From NCBI GenBank assembly GCA_005281725.1, contig SSBO01000001.1, positions 11,823,475 through 11,887,474 on the forward strand: a stretch of DNA of 64,000 bases. Direction: 5' to 3'. The notes under the pieces were generated by a model. The model saw only the letters and a list, made by a program, of their open reading frames with translations, had not been told where the DNA came from and did not search any database. Both the position numbers and the translations under genes were made by a program. This stretch comes from Wuchereria bancrofti (taxonomy: Eukaryota > Nematoda > Chromadorea > Rhabditida > Onchocercidae). This document shows, in pieces, positions 24,701 to 36,300 of this stretch; positions within the stretch are counted from its first letter, which is position 1; every line of letters starts with the position of its first letter.

Positions 24701-27700
24701 TCTTCTGCATACATCATTTGATCTTTTGTTTCTAACTCACGACGTTTCATAATACCTCGAGGTTTATCATCCTAAAAATTTTTGAATATTATAATTAACA
24801 CTCATTAAAATTCAAATCTAAATTTAGATTTTAACAAATGACAATAAGAAATTGTGATAATTTCTAAAAATTTTTGTATCTTTTACAACTATGGAAATTA
24901 TATACTTTAATAATTCCATAATATGACACTTTGATACATTTATATCAGATATCAAATATTTTGATAAAAATTTACCTGTATTTACTATTACTGAATGAGG
25001 AATGATAAATTAATGATAATTAGAGGGAACGAATTGTAAAAAAGATTTTCAAATGTTAAATATCATGCTAACATGCATATGAAAATGATTGAAAAACTGA
25101 AACACAAATAAAGAAAGTAATCTGAAATTTTTAACTGCGAAATTAGATCATTTAATGAGTTCTATTTTGGTATTTTCCTGATAAATTATCCGTTATCATC
25201 AATTATCATAAATGAAATTATCCGTTATCATAAATGACCAATAGAATGTAACATCAGACATAACTATCATTTCCATTGATTAGAAAATTTCATTCAACAA
25301 ATATGCTTATTATAATTTATAATATGAATCAGAAAAATCGAAATTTTCTTAAACATACATTTGTAAAAAATATATTTAAAAGAAAAAGGAAAAAATAGAA
25401 AACTAAATTCTCAATTAAAAACTACAATTGCAATTAGATCATATAATGAGTCCTATTTCGGTATTTTCCTGATAAATCTTTTGATATCACTTTATCATTT
25501 ATGATAAATGTCCCATTGTCAAACATGCATTTAGTAAGAACAATTATGAATAATTTTGATGAAAATTCATCAAATTTAATTCAATTTTTACGAGCAATGA
25601 CAATTTTTCTAACAGTGTTTGTTATAAGCTAATAAAAATGCAATAAGATGGACGAAAAAAAAAAGGGTGCACGGTGGTATGAAATGTATAACAAAATTTA
25701 GGAAAAAGAGCTATTAAAAAGAATTGTTAAATGTTAATTTTTTGAATTATAATTTAAATACATTCAGACATATTAAATGCTTCGTCTCATTATTCTTATT
25801 CAAATTAAATTTTTTAGAAAGAAAAATGAAGAAAAAAAAAAAGAAAAGTAATATGGATTTCATTGATTTGTAAAAAATTTGAAATATATTAAAATATTTC
25901 AACAATTTAGAAAACAATACAAAGCACAGTTCAACTGATTTTTTAATAATGCCGAATTTTGATAAGTTTGGATCCAAGTTTTTCCGGATAAATTGCGCTT
26001 CCTGAATGTGCGCAATAAGCCTAACTAATGCTTGCAAAATAATACTCTTCAAGATACCTTAATCTTAATCAATGTTCCACGTGTATCACTTTCCAGTGTT
26101 GGCAACGAAGCGTAACGTTCGATACGTCTCTCGAAATTTTCGTTGAATTCACGGGTCATCGTGGATTGCGCTGAATCCGTTACGGGGCCCAAACGTGCCG
26201 GCATATAGGGCCAATGTTGTTTCTCACTCTAAATTTACTCACTTATCAGATAACTGTTTTTTAAGAAAACTTTCTAAGATATCAAAAACAATTCAGAAAT
26301 TACTCGTATTGTCGATTAAACATTAAATTGGCTGAAAAATCGTCATGTATTTATTTAAAAAAAAAATGTAAACAAATGAAAAAAAGTCCAAAGGAATCAA
26401 AATAATTTAATGCATCGGAATGCATTGTCAATTTGATATATTTATTTAACAATTATAATTTCAGATTAAAAATTTTTGAAATATCATGAAAAAAAACTTA
26501 ATTTAGATAGAGCAAAATTTTTAATGCTCTCAAAATTTTCCTACAAAATTAACAGAAAAAAAAATCTTCAAAAGAAAAAAAAAAGAAAATAACTTTGAGA
26601 ATTTCATATAGATAAGGAAGATTCTAGAATAATCTTCGATCAACATTAATTAATAATGACAAAATCATCTCATTTTATAATTCCGCAAGAAAAATAATTT
26701 CTATATAAAACTAGAATGCATTCTAAACTTCTACTATTAATATGAAATTGAAATTCAAATATGTACGGAACAATAATCCATAAAAATTATTTTTGAAATT
26801 TGACCGATATCCATTCTAGTATATTTCATGACTAAGACCTGCTGATAAGACATAAACATCTAATCATTGGAAATTGTAAATGAAGCAGTAAATTGATAAT
26901 AACAGGGAGGTGGAAAGGAAGAGAGAAAGAGAGAGAGACCGAGTGTTTGAAATAATAACAAAACCTGTTTGAAATAATTTGGTATAGCTATTATTATTGC
27001 GTACACCTATAACTAATTTTAATGGTTAAAATTTAGCACCGATATCTCATATATATATTTAAAAACTTTAAAATTTTGTTTTTTTGACTTTTTAAAGTTA
27101 AGTTAATCCGATATTACCTATATTTTGCTTTCTGATATAATCACATCGATCACATAAATCATACTTTATTATCAAGAACTTTATACGGTATATAAGTTAA
27201 TATAAATTAACTGTTACTATTAAATTTAGATTCCGAGAGTTATCATTGAATTCTCGAATGATATATATGTATATAGAGTGATCGGAAATATTTCATTAAT
27301 TAATTTTAAAACAACTGAATTATGATCAGTATTTTATAAGTGAAAGTGCTGTAAATACTACTGTTATGTGTAAAACAGATTTTATTGAAATTTATTTAAC
27401 CATTAATTTTTTTTTAAAGCTGATTTAAGTTTTAATAGTAATGAATTTGTGAAGATAACTGAAAAAGTGAAGTGAAGTGAAGGAGTGAAATTGGACATTA
27501 ATGTTTAAAATTTAAAATTTAAAAAATTTAAAATAAAGTTTAAAAAAATTAAATGTTCAAAATTAAAAGACCTTGCAGCATTTCATCATTATATATTTTT
27601 TCAATGCCTTTTTCTTTTAATTTCCAAAAAAAAAAAAAATTTTTTTTGAAGTATTTGATGATTTGAAATGAATGCAAAATTTTGATTATTGTTATGAATT

Positions 27701-30700
27701 TTTTTTTTCTTTTCTTTCCTTTTTTGAATCAAATTGAAGCAAACGAGTAATTAAAAAACAAGAAGGATCACACATGAAAAAAAAAAAAACGAAATAAAAT
27801 TTGTGCATTAAAAGTGATTGGTGCTGTGATTGCTGTGATTTTTTTTTTTTTTTTGTGTATCTTTTGAGAAATGTGCAAAAACGGTTAAAGCCACACAAAC
27901 ATTCAAATATGAATATTAAAGCTTTAGAATTCCGAAATTTGAACATTCCGGAATTCTAATATATCAAAGCTTTTTTTTAATGCAAACTGGGTATTCTTCT
28001 AAGTTTTTGGAAAATTTTCTAGTTTTTCTTTTCTTTTTTTGCCCTGTTATTAAAGTCAGGTCATTTGTTTACTTTTGAAAATATTTTTGAATGCCGAAAT
28101 TTGCGGAAAAAAGCCAGACCTCAATGTGCGCAGTTTGTACGGCAGCATTAGAACGGGAAAGGGTACGCCATAAGCCTGGGGACAAATCGGTACGAACCTT
28201 GAGCAGGCCATCCTTGGCACCACCATTTACCGAAACAATGGAACGAGGTGAAAATGAATGGGATGAGAATTGCCAGGTAGCTGATGAAGCATCCTGAAAA
28301 TTTTCTGAAAACGATACAACCGGTTTTATTCTAAAATATGTGAGGCATCGTTGGATGGAGACTTGGCCAGAATTTTTTTTTTTTTTTTTTTTTTTTGTTA
28401 ACATTTAAAAGAAAAATGCCTAAAATGGATGAATCGATATGATAATGCATCAATAATAAATCAAAAAATTAAACATTTGTTTCTTTAAAAAGAAAAAAAA
28501 AATACAAAATTTCAAGTACTGCAAGCTTTTTTTAAAAACAAAAAAAAAAGAAAAAAGATTTGAGTGAAATTTCAAACAACAAATATATTAAATGGAAAAA
28601 ATAAACAAATTAGTTATTAAAATATTAGGCAAAAATGAAATTGTTACTATTAATATTAGAAACACAGCAACAAATATAAAAAAAAATGGATTAGAAAAAA
28701 AAAAAGAAAAGGAAAAAGAAAGGAAATATTTTTATTTTTTTTTTTCTGTAGAAAATTTCATATTTATTGCTTAGAGAAGCATTGCTAGAAAAATAAATAA
28801 ATTTACTTATTTTTTTTTTTGTATTGTCCTAATTAAAGGATTGTAAAAGAAAAGGTAAAATAATTTTTAATTGGTTTCCTTTCACGGAAGAGAGCGTATC
28901 GTACCGTAACATAACCGGATCGATCCTGTTGTGGGATAGTTGAATTAACTGATGTATCATTTGAAATGCGTGATTCAAGCATATCACGTATTTGCTCCTG
29001 GAAGCACTATCACAATTAATTTCACTTTTTTTTTTATTCTCGACAATTTTGCAAAAAAAAAAAATCTATCAAAATAGATAAATGAAAATGAAAAGGTGAG
29101 AAAAAAAAATGAAAACAATGTTGTAATAATCAAATTTAACCAAATTTACTTTTATTATTTTTTCAAAAAAAAAGCTTCCTTATTTGAAGAACAAAAAAGA
29201 AAAAAGTATAAAGTGAATAAGGATAAGAGAAATAAAAAGATAAACTTTTTTCTTTTTTTTTTAAAANAAAAAAAAAAAATCTATCAAAATAGATAAATGA
29301 AAATGAAAAGGTGAGAAAAAAAAATGAAAACAATGTTGTAATAATCAAATTTAACCAAATTTACTTTTATTATTTTTTCAAAAAAAAAGCTTCCTTATTT
29401 GAAGAACAAAAAAGAAAAAAGTATAAAGTGAATAAGGATAAGAGAAATAAAAAGATAAACTTTTTTCTTTTTTTTTTAAAAAGTTAATTTAAGTCATAAA
29501 AAGTTTACAAGCGTAATTAATGCTAAATTGATAAATTATGGATCATAATTTTACCAATTGAATGAAATGAATTTAATTGAACTTATATTTTAAAGTACTA
29601 CGAAATTATCATTTGGTTATGCTAAACAGATTACAATTTAAAGGAAAAAGAAATTAATCTAATAAGTAGGGAGTGCTTTTTCAGGTTTGAATCGAAATAC
29701 TAAAATCGTAACTTATATGTGAAAAATAAAATGATTATAGTTAGCGCTAGACTTGATATTTCTTCCATTATAATAATATATTAAAAAGGATAAAACTAAT
29801 TTAATTAATTTAATTATATCTGCAATTGATGTCAGATCTAAATAATTTTAATTAAATCTAATATACGAAATATTTAATAATATACAGTTTTGCATGTTAA
29901 TATTTACATTTATAAAAGCATCTCGTAATAATTTCACATATTGGTTATGTTAAATTTGTGCTTTTTTTCAAATTTATAACTATCTCACCTGAATGAAATT
30001 AAAGACAGGTAAATTAATGAGTTAAAATCCACTTTTTTTTTTCATAGTAATTGCCTATTTCATTTTCTTCCTAATATGAATTGAAAATTTTTGTAATTTC
30101 GATTATTTCCATAAAATAATTAGAAATTAAAAATTTTACTTCTGCTTAGTTTTAAATTTTTAACTCAAAAAAAAAAACATAATTTAATCATAATTTATTG
30201 CAATTTGATGTAGGATTGAATAGAATACCGATTAAATGACTTACTTAATTACTTGATTGTTTATTCAAAATATCCAATAATAAAAGATAAAAGTTATTGG
30301 CATAAAAAAAGCGAACCTTAACAGTAGCTGGAACTGGTTCAGGTGCACTTTTAATAATTTCAGAATCAATAAGTTTGTAATCTGTTCGCCTTCCTCTAGA
30401 TCGTTCCAAAAGTCTTTCATTCAATTGCGCTAATTGATCTAAGTCATTATTCTAAAGCAAAATATATTGTTATCAATTAAATGTTTATCATTTGAACTCA
30501 ACAAACTTCGACAAATTTCATAATTGTAAATTATCATTTACAACAAACAGTGATAATTTCATTCTTCGATGTTTTCTTTTTTTTTTTCATTTTTTACATT
30601 AATTATAATATATAAATTATCATTGCTATTATATTTAAAAAAAATTTTTCAGCAAAAATTGAGCAATTAAAAAAAAAAGAAAGGAAAAAAATTTAGCATT

Positions 30701-33343
30701 TATTAAAGAAAAAAAAAAGAAAAGAAAGCACTAAAAAAAGTTTCTAATTTAGTAAATTGATGCTGTTAGTTGCAAAATTTTTCAAAATTATTTATTAGTT
30801 TATCGCTTAAAGCGAAAACGTGATGCACGTGTTTCTAAATTGTTACAGCGGTGCATATACACGTATACACGTCACACGTTAGTTGATACAAATGAATACT
30901 CTCAAATTGTTTAAGCGATTAGAGCCGCCAGTAGCAGAGAAGATTTCTTGAACTTTTTTGTTTTTTTTTTCTTTTTAAATACTTTAAAACAAAATTAATT
31001 TCTATTTTATGCATTCCAAATGAATTTTTGATAAATATTGATAGATTTGAAATTAACTTCAAATTACAAATTTAAAATTTATATTACAGAATGATGAGGA
31101 ATGCAATAGAAAAAAAGAAAAATGGGGAACATTAATTGGAAATTATTGTAATAAGACATATATTAAATTTAATATATTACATAATTAATAAATTTCTTTT
31201 ACAAGACTAATTTAGATCTTTTGGTTTTAACTAGATGAATTGCACAGGAAAAGTCACAATTCTTAAAATGTCGGACAAATGTAGCTCTAATTTTAATTCG
31301 TTCTAATTTTAAATTTTCATCGGGAATCAGCAAAATTCACGATTTGGCACAAAGTTCTGTGATTATTTTAGAATTTTAAATAGTTTTTGCCAGTTTTAGT
31401 CATAGCTATAAAATACATGATGCTATAATTTAAAAAAAATTAAATTAACTTTAATTGAAGAAAAAATTAAAATTTGAAATTTTAAAATGTTCAAAAATTT
31501 AGTTTTGAAAAATTAAAAGAAAAAGTGAAAGAAAAAATTCTTTTGAAATGAAATGAATTACGATGAATTATCTTTAATTTAGAGAAATGGTTGATATTAT
31601 CAGTATAGCTCAAATAACATCATCGATTCTACTAATCAATGTCAAAAAAGTTTTCCCTAACAATTCGATTATTTTATTTTTTTTTTTGAGTAATTACTGG
31701 GATATCAACAAATAATTCCAAAAAAAAAATCAGTAATTAATTTTAATCAGTAATGGAAAAAAACGCTTACATTTTTCGGTCCTCCACTGGCTGTCTGAAA
31801 AAATATAAAATTTACATTGATGATAATATGCAAAATTTACATCATTTTGAAAAAAAAAAATTTGTTCAAAATTTTAAAATAGAAAGTGATAACAGCTATT
31901 ACTTATATTTATTAGATTAGTTTATTAAACAATTAGGCTAATTATCTCTAAATGACATATAATTAAGTGATAGTTCTTTTCACTATATAAATATGTATAT
32001 TACATCACTGATAAACATAAAACAGAAACAGATGGAGCTGAGAATGTTTGCACAGAAATAATACCTGAAATGCTGAAATGACAAATAATTAATAAATTAT
32101 TAAAAAAAAAGATGATAAAATCATTTCAGTTTTGAAAAAATTATAAAAATTTAAATGTTCATTGTGCATTTAAAAAGTAAATTATAGTTAGAATAAAATA
32201 AATTAAAAATAAAATAAAATAATGCAAAAATATCCATACCGTTTGTTTTTTTTTTCGTCGTCCATTCTTTTAGCTTACAAGTTGTGATATTTGATAATAA
32301 CACAAAAGATATGATATTATTATATCATATCAAAATAATTATTATCACTGATGGAAAAATGACGAGGAAATAAGTTATTCATTTAGACAGAAAAAAAAGG
32401 TAATATAAAATAGTAAGTGAAACAAAAATTGAGGAAATTTATTAGCACATATATATTTCGAAAAAAAAATTGCAATAAAATAGTTGAAATTATTAATCAA
32501 TCAATTAACAATGAAAATATATTTCGATGGAGAAAAAAAAATGAACATTTTAATATTAAAAACTATTTAAAAAAGTAATACAATTAAATAATTGATCAAT
32601 TGATTGATTAAATTATTAATTTAACAGTTTCTAATTATTTTCTCTTAAAATCGCTAAATTTTTTTCCCTAAAATAGTTAATTAACAAATAACTAGTTTAA
32701 TTAATCAGAAATATTGCTAATGAATTAGAATCTTTTTGTGAAAAAAAATCATAGAATTGAGCAAAAAAAAAGATAAAACTGATAAATGAATTTATATATT
32801 TTCATAAAATGTATGTAAAAATCAAAAGATTTTACAAAAGTAAATGAAAATGAAAAAAAAAGAGTTAAAATTTGGTTAATTTAGAGAAATTAAAATTTAT
32901 GCAATACTTTTTGCTTTCTTTTATTTATTTATTTTTTTTTTAATTCTTTCGAAATAGCACTTTTCATTCACTCCACAGAAATTATTACTATTTGCTTTTT
33001 TTATTTTAAATAATCATTGTGAAAATTATCAGTAAGTAAAATGGAAAGATATTGCTATATGATATTAATAAATTTATAAGATCAGTTAAATCTGATCCGT
33101 TATTAAAACGACAAAATTTTTTTTTTTCTTTTTAAAAAAAGTGAGAAACAGACATACAAAAATTTAATACTTTGTTTGAGTAAGTAAAAAGTTAAAGTTA
33201 AATAAGAAAATAATGCACAAAATATTACAAGAAGATAAGAGAGAAAATAGAGAATACAAAAGCATTTCAAAAAACATAATTGAAAATAATGTGACAATGA
33301 AAATGAATCGTTATGATTTGATATAGAGAGTAAAACTTACCAT
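21662..33343 (-). CDS. Unrecognised disordered Arg/Ser-rich protein (3' module), multi-exon
   Basis: Exons, in order of reading: 33341-33343 (ATG only), 31771-31794, 30317-30451, 28905-28997, 28198-28293, 26058-26228, 24646-24771, 24295-24475, 23267-23361, 22779-22959, 22304-22562, 21964-22170, 21662-21719. Phases agree throughout, giving about 542 residues. I recognise no domain. Visible parts: an acidic/Gln helix (NNDLDQLAQLNERLLERSRG), a Trp-Pro motif (HWPYMPARLGPVTDSAQ), a charged helix rich in Glu/Arg/Lys, long Ser/Arg/Gly/Tyr-rich disordered sequence, a proline/aromatic motif (PIPPPHRARAPSDDFYRP then KSRSYADWDE), and a charged C-terminus ending ETETDRRR. It could be a separate gene starting at the 33341-33343 ATG, or the C-terminal part of the upstream module through a direct 34044-to-31794 splice (both phase 0). 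A scaffold role is inference from composition only. Confidence 0.7.
21964..22170 (-). CDS. 3' module exon 12
   Basis: Encodes NEDMARLENEFRDSLLMPLP, then HEQIPGGYETYDREVKSSSG. Ends in phase 2 before gtaagt. Confidence 0.83.
22304..22562 (-). CDS. 3' module exon 11 (PIPPPHR and SYADWDE motifs)
   Basis: About 86 codons: FVEFPPTLPRDRDAPIPPPH, APSDDFYRPITKSRSYADWD. Also contains an FPPTLP element. Ends in phase 2. Confidence 0.85.
22779..22959 (-). CDS. 3' module exon 10
   Basis: Encodes RYYDDGRLITNGNFSNGRYG, SDSLRRGELRYNPNGDIREV and a Ser/Arg-rich end. The acceptor region atgctacag is duplicated about 118 bp upstream. Confidence 0.8.
22955..23171. repeat. Tandem duplication (118-bp period) spanning a splice acceptor
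   Basis: The block beginning GCTGTAGCATTTTCAT and ending AAATGAAAAATT recurs as GCTGTAACATTTTTCAT to AAATGAAAAATT. It copies the minus-strand acceptor of the exon ending at 22959. Confidence 0.75.
23267..23361 (-). CDS. 3' module exon 9
   Basis: Encodes YRSNSLSRQNGYLPAHESYM and VTTRREKDG before gtatgc. Phase 0 out. Confidence 0.78.
24295..24475 (-). CDS. 3' module exon 8 (charged helix)
   Basis: Encodes TIQRVEEHKRIEEIERRVQR, a Lys/Glu run and a Gly/Arg/Tyr-rich end. Ends in phase 1. Confidence 0.8.
24646..24771 (-). CDS. 3' module exon 7
   Basis: Forty-two codons: DDKPRGIMKRRELETKDQMM, then VVRTDHWDERRIAAA. Phase 0 at both ends. Confidence 0.82.
25141..25478. repeat. Direct repeat inside an intron, 291 bp apart
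   Basis: About 47 bp starting AATTAGATCATTTAATGAG (25141-25187) recurs with few changes at 25432-25478; both contain GGTATTTTCCTGATAAAT. Confidence 0.75.
26058..26228 (-). CDS. 3' module exon 6 (HWPYMPARLGP motif)
   Basis: Fifty-seven codons: EKQHWPYMPARLGPVTDSAQ, FNENFERRIERYASLPTLES and GTLIKIK. Strikingly G+C-rich against its introns, suggesting strong constraint. Confidence 0.85.
28198..28293 (-). CDS. 3' module exon 5 (donor uncertain)
   Basis: Thirty-two codons: DASSATWQFSSHSFSPRSIV, then NGGAKDGLLK before gttcgt. The G+C-rich open frame continues another 42 codons to TAA at 28069, so an alternative C-terminus is possible. Confidence 0.65.
28905..28997 (-). CDS. 3' module exon 4
   Basis: Thirty-one codons: EQIRDMLESRISNDTSVNST, then PQQDRSGYVT. 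Acceptor gcttccag, donor gtacga. Confidence 0.8.
29053..29481. repeat. Perfect 214-bp duplicate around a single N
   Basis: 29053-29266 and 29268-29481 appear identical, with one N at 29267 between them. This is the pattern of a gap-joined overlap rather than biology. Confidence 0.9.
30317..30451 (-). CDS. 3' module exon 3
   Basis: Forty-five codons: NNDLDQLAQLNERLLERSRG, then DYKLIDSEIIKSAPEPVPAT. Acceptor tgctttag, donor gttcgc. Confidence 0.8.
31771..31794 (-). CDS. 3' module exon 2 (24 nt)
   Basis: Eight codons, TASGGPKN, phase 0, between attttttcag and gtaagc. A second frame (QPVEDRK) is also open but does not fit the next exon. Confidence 0.6.
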
Positions 33344-33380
33344 TTGATAATAAAATTGCAATTAAGGTGGAAATTTTTGC
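33341..33380 (-). CDS. 40-nt junction exon with stop and ATG
   Basis: Bounded by acceptor cttttcag and donor gtaagt. Entered from 33557 it reads W-QKFPP and then TAA (33362-33364). Its last three bases are ATG, in phase 0 with the exon at 31794. See findings. Confidence 0.5.
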
Positions 33381-36300
33381 CTGAAAAGAAATGAAACAAA
33401 TTGTTGACGTACGTGTTATGTTGTACGTGTTACCCTGGAATTAAGAATTAAGAAAATAAATAGATTTTTTGAAGGTTTTGGTTTGAAATTTACAGAAATT
33501 CATACTACGAAATTAGAAAAAGTAATTTATTTTACTTAAAGATGAATAACAGTTACCATTGTTTATTAGTTGAAAATCGTGATGGTAGTCGTTGTACGTC
33601 GATTACTTGAGGATTACTTCGGTCTACGTCATAATTCATAGGTATACGTGTTAGACGACGTGGACTAGCTTGTGATATTGCTGATTGTGCTACTAATTGC
33701 TGCTGTTGATATGGAGTTGACGTACGATCAGAACGAAAAACAGGAATGCGATATTGATTGTAGTCTGACGGATCACGCATAGGACGTGTTAATTTTTGTG
33801 ATAACATTTCACGATTAAATTGATAACAGTTATCAGGATGATTGATAGAACATAATCGATTGCTTTGATTTATGTTGCAATGATCGATATGATGAGCTAA
33901 TGAACCACTGGATGAAATTATTTGTCGTTCATTTCGTTGCTGCTAAATTTTGAAAATTTTTTCAATCAAATAATTTGCCAAAGAAAAAACAATTGTATTT
34001 TTTTTTTATTTATTAATAAATTCTGAAATACAAACAAATATACCTTATTTAACTGATATGATCGATGATTATAATAATTATTATTATCAGTGCGTGCTAT
34101 ATTTGGCGAAAATTGTTGTTGTCGGTGTTTTTGTTGTCGTAAATACTGCAAGAAAAGATTTAGTATAGTATAAATGGGATAAAGTTGGTAAAAAATAAAA
34201 AATTGATGATTTCATTAATTATAGTAAATAATTGATATGATAGATCTTCCCCAGCATTTCATACTATCTTTTAGAAATAAACAAAATTGCATAATTCATC
34301 AGTAGTTTAATTAATTTGTTTATCACTTCTGTTAATTAAAACACTGTTGACATATTAGGCAAAAATATGATAGTATTACTCTAACTTTCATTCTATAATT
34401 AAAATATATGCAAAACTTTCCAAAGTTATTGTTTAATTTATTGATGAAATGACTGTCAATTAATGACACACAAATAGAAAAGCTTATTTTTTTAATTAAT
34501 AAATCTTCCAATTGTTTACAAAATAACCTCAGAAATCTTTTGAAATAAATGGACTTTTAAACCTAACAGAAATTTTTTGAATCAATGACAAAGATGACAT
34601 TTAAATTACTCTGCTAATTTCAATTTGCAAACTTAATAATTTAAAAACACATGAAGGTAACTTAACTAACCTGCCGATTTCGGTTCATTTGTTTATTGTC
34701 TGATGATTGTAAGTTATCATCGATATTGGTTGCACGTATGGACGATAGTTGTGGACAACGTGTGTCACGTGTATTTGAACGTAAATGAACTGAAGGTGTT
34801 GTCAGTCTTAATTTATTTTCAAATGCTGCAAGTTTTCCTCGTACGTTCACGTTACGAGGTATGTCACGTGACGTTATCGTGGATGAGTGTACTGGTAAAT
34901 CGTAGATTTTCTCCCAATCAGCTATATCTGAAATTAACATTTCATTTCTTTTTATGATAGCATAGTTGGAATATTTTAATTATAATTATCAAATGTTACT
35001 AATTAATCTAATTTCATTGCTATAATGATATTCTACCATAATTAAGTTTACCACAGCATCGCGAAGATGGTAGCTCTCCAAATCGATGAAACTTTCTATG
35101 ATGGATAATTTCCATTTCCTTATCCGGATCCATATCAATTGATTCCGGTAAGCTTTGTGAATGTTTCTTTTTCAACACCTAAATTTTATTAAACTTGAAA
35201 ATAATGAGAAATTAAGTTTAATGTGACGAAAATAGAAAAAGCACATTATGATTTTTTGAAGAAATTTCCAAAATGACATAAAGGTATTTTAGGTGGATAT
35301 TTTATTTTAAAGTATTTAGAAGATATTAAATTTTTTGGGGAAATATTTTTCTAACTTTAATAGCATTTGGTGCATGAGGATAGAAGCCACCAGATGGTGT
35401 AGCACGTGGACCACCGAATGCTGGTTTCGGTCTATGACTACCATCAGGTAACGGTTGAACAAGATGTTTAATCTGACGTTTTGCAGATTCATCTAATGGA
35501 CCAGGACCTAAAATCAAAGTGCATTTTTAGGTTGAAAATTAAAATCGATAAATATAATTTTAATCAAAATAATTGTTTCATGCTATTGGAAATTAAAAAA
35601 TTTTGAAAAGTTAAAATTTATTTACATAATGTGAAATCTATTTTCACAATGATACGTACCAAATCCTCGTAGTGTATCAGGAAATGAATTTTCCGAACTG
35701 AAATCCTTATATTCTTGCTTGTATTCCGGATTATAGACAACCGGTTGCCATTGGAATTCAGTTGTTCGACCTATTGCATTATCTATAAAAATTAATTACA
35801 ATAAGAGCAAATTAAAGCACACAAAATGAAAAATATTAATTTTCTTGTTTTAATTAATCAACAATAATTTAATTGAAATAAAAAAAAACGAAGTTAGCAG
35901 CACTATGAAAATTCACTCAAACAAGATGAAATAAGATTTTAATTTATTTAAAATCCTAATTTAAGAAAATATTGTGATTTAAAAGTTACCTGTAGAATAA
36001 TTACTGCTACTTTCAAGGCTTGGTTCAGCATTTAATGCTTTGCCTACATATGGCCAAATATAAGATTGTTCCGGTGGTGGTTTCCATCGTTTCCCAGTCC
36101 GGAAAATCACCGGTTCAGGTCTTGGTTTTTCAATAAATGCTTCTCGACGCTAGAACAACAATTTGAATTATTTTTCTAACATTATAAGTGAGAATTATTT
36201 TTATTACAAAAAAAAAGACCTATCACAATATGCGATATGACAAATTGTGACATTAAATATTAACAATTTCATGATCAGTCAATAATAGAAAATGATTTTA

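Noticed and set aside
25747..26040. Minus-strand frame just after the exon at 26058
   Set aside because: Out of frame with the exon; its end is plain poly-A/T-derived Phe/Lys. Only the shared words with the 28-kb island are reported.
28091..28297. Plus-strand frame in the 28-kb G+C-rich island
   Set aside because: The minus strand has an acceptor, a matching phase and fits the gene; the plus frame has no donor or partner exon.
29096..29348. Frames spanning the single N
   Set aside because: They cross a duplicated AT-rich block that is probably an assembly artefact.
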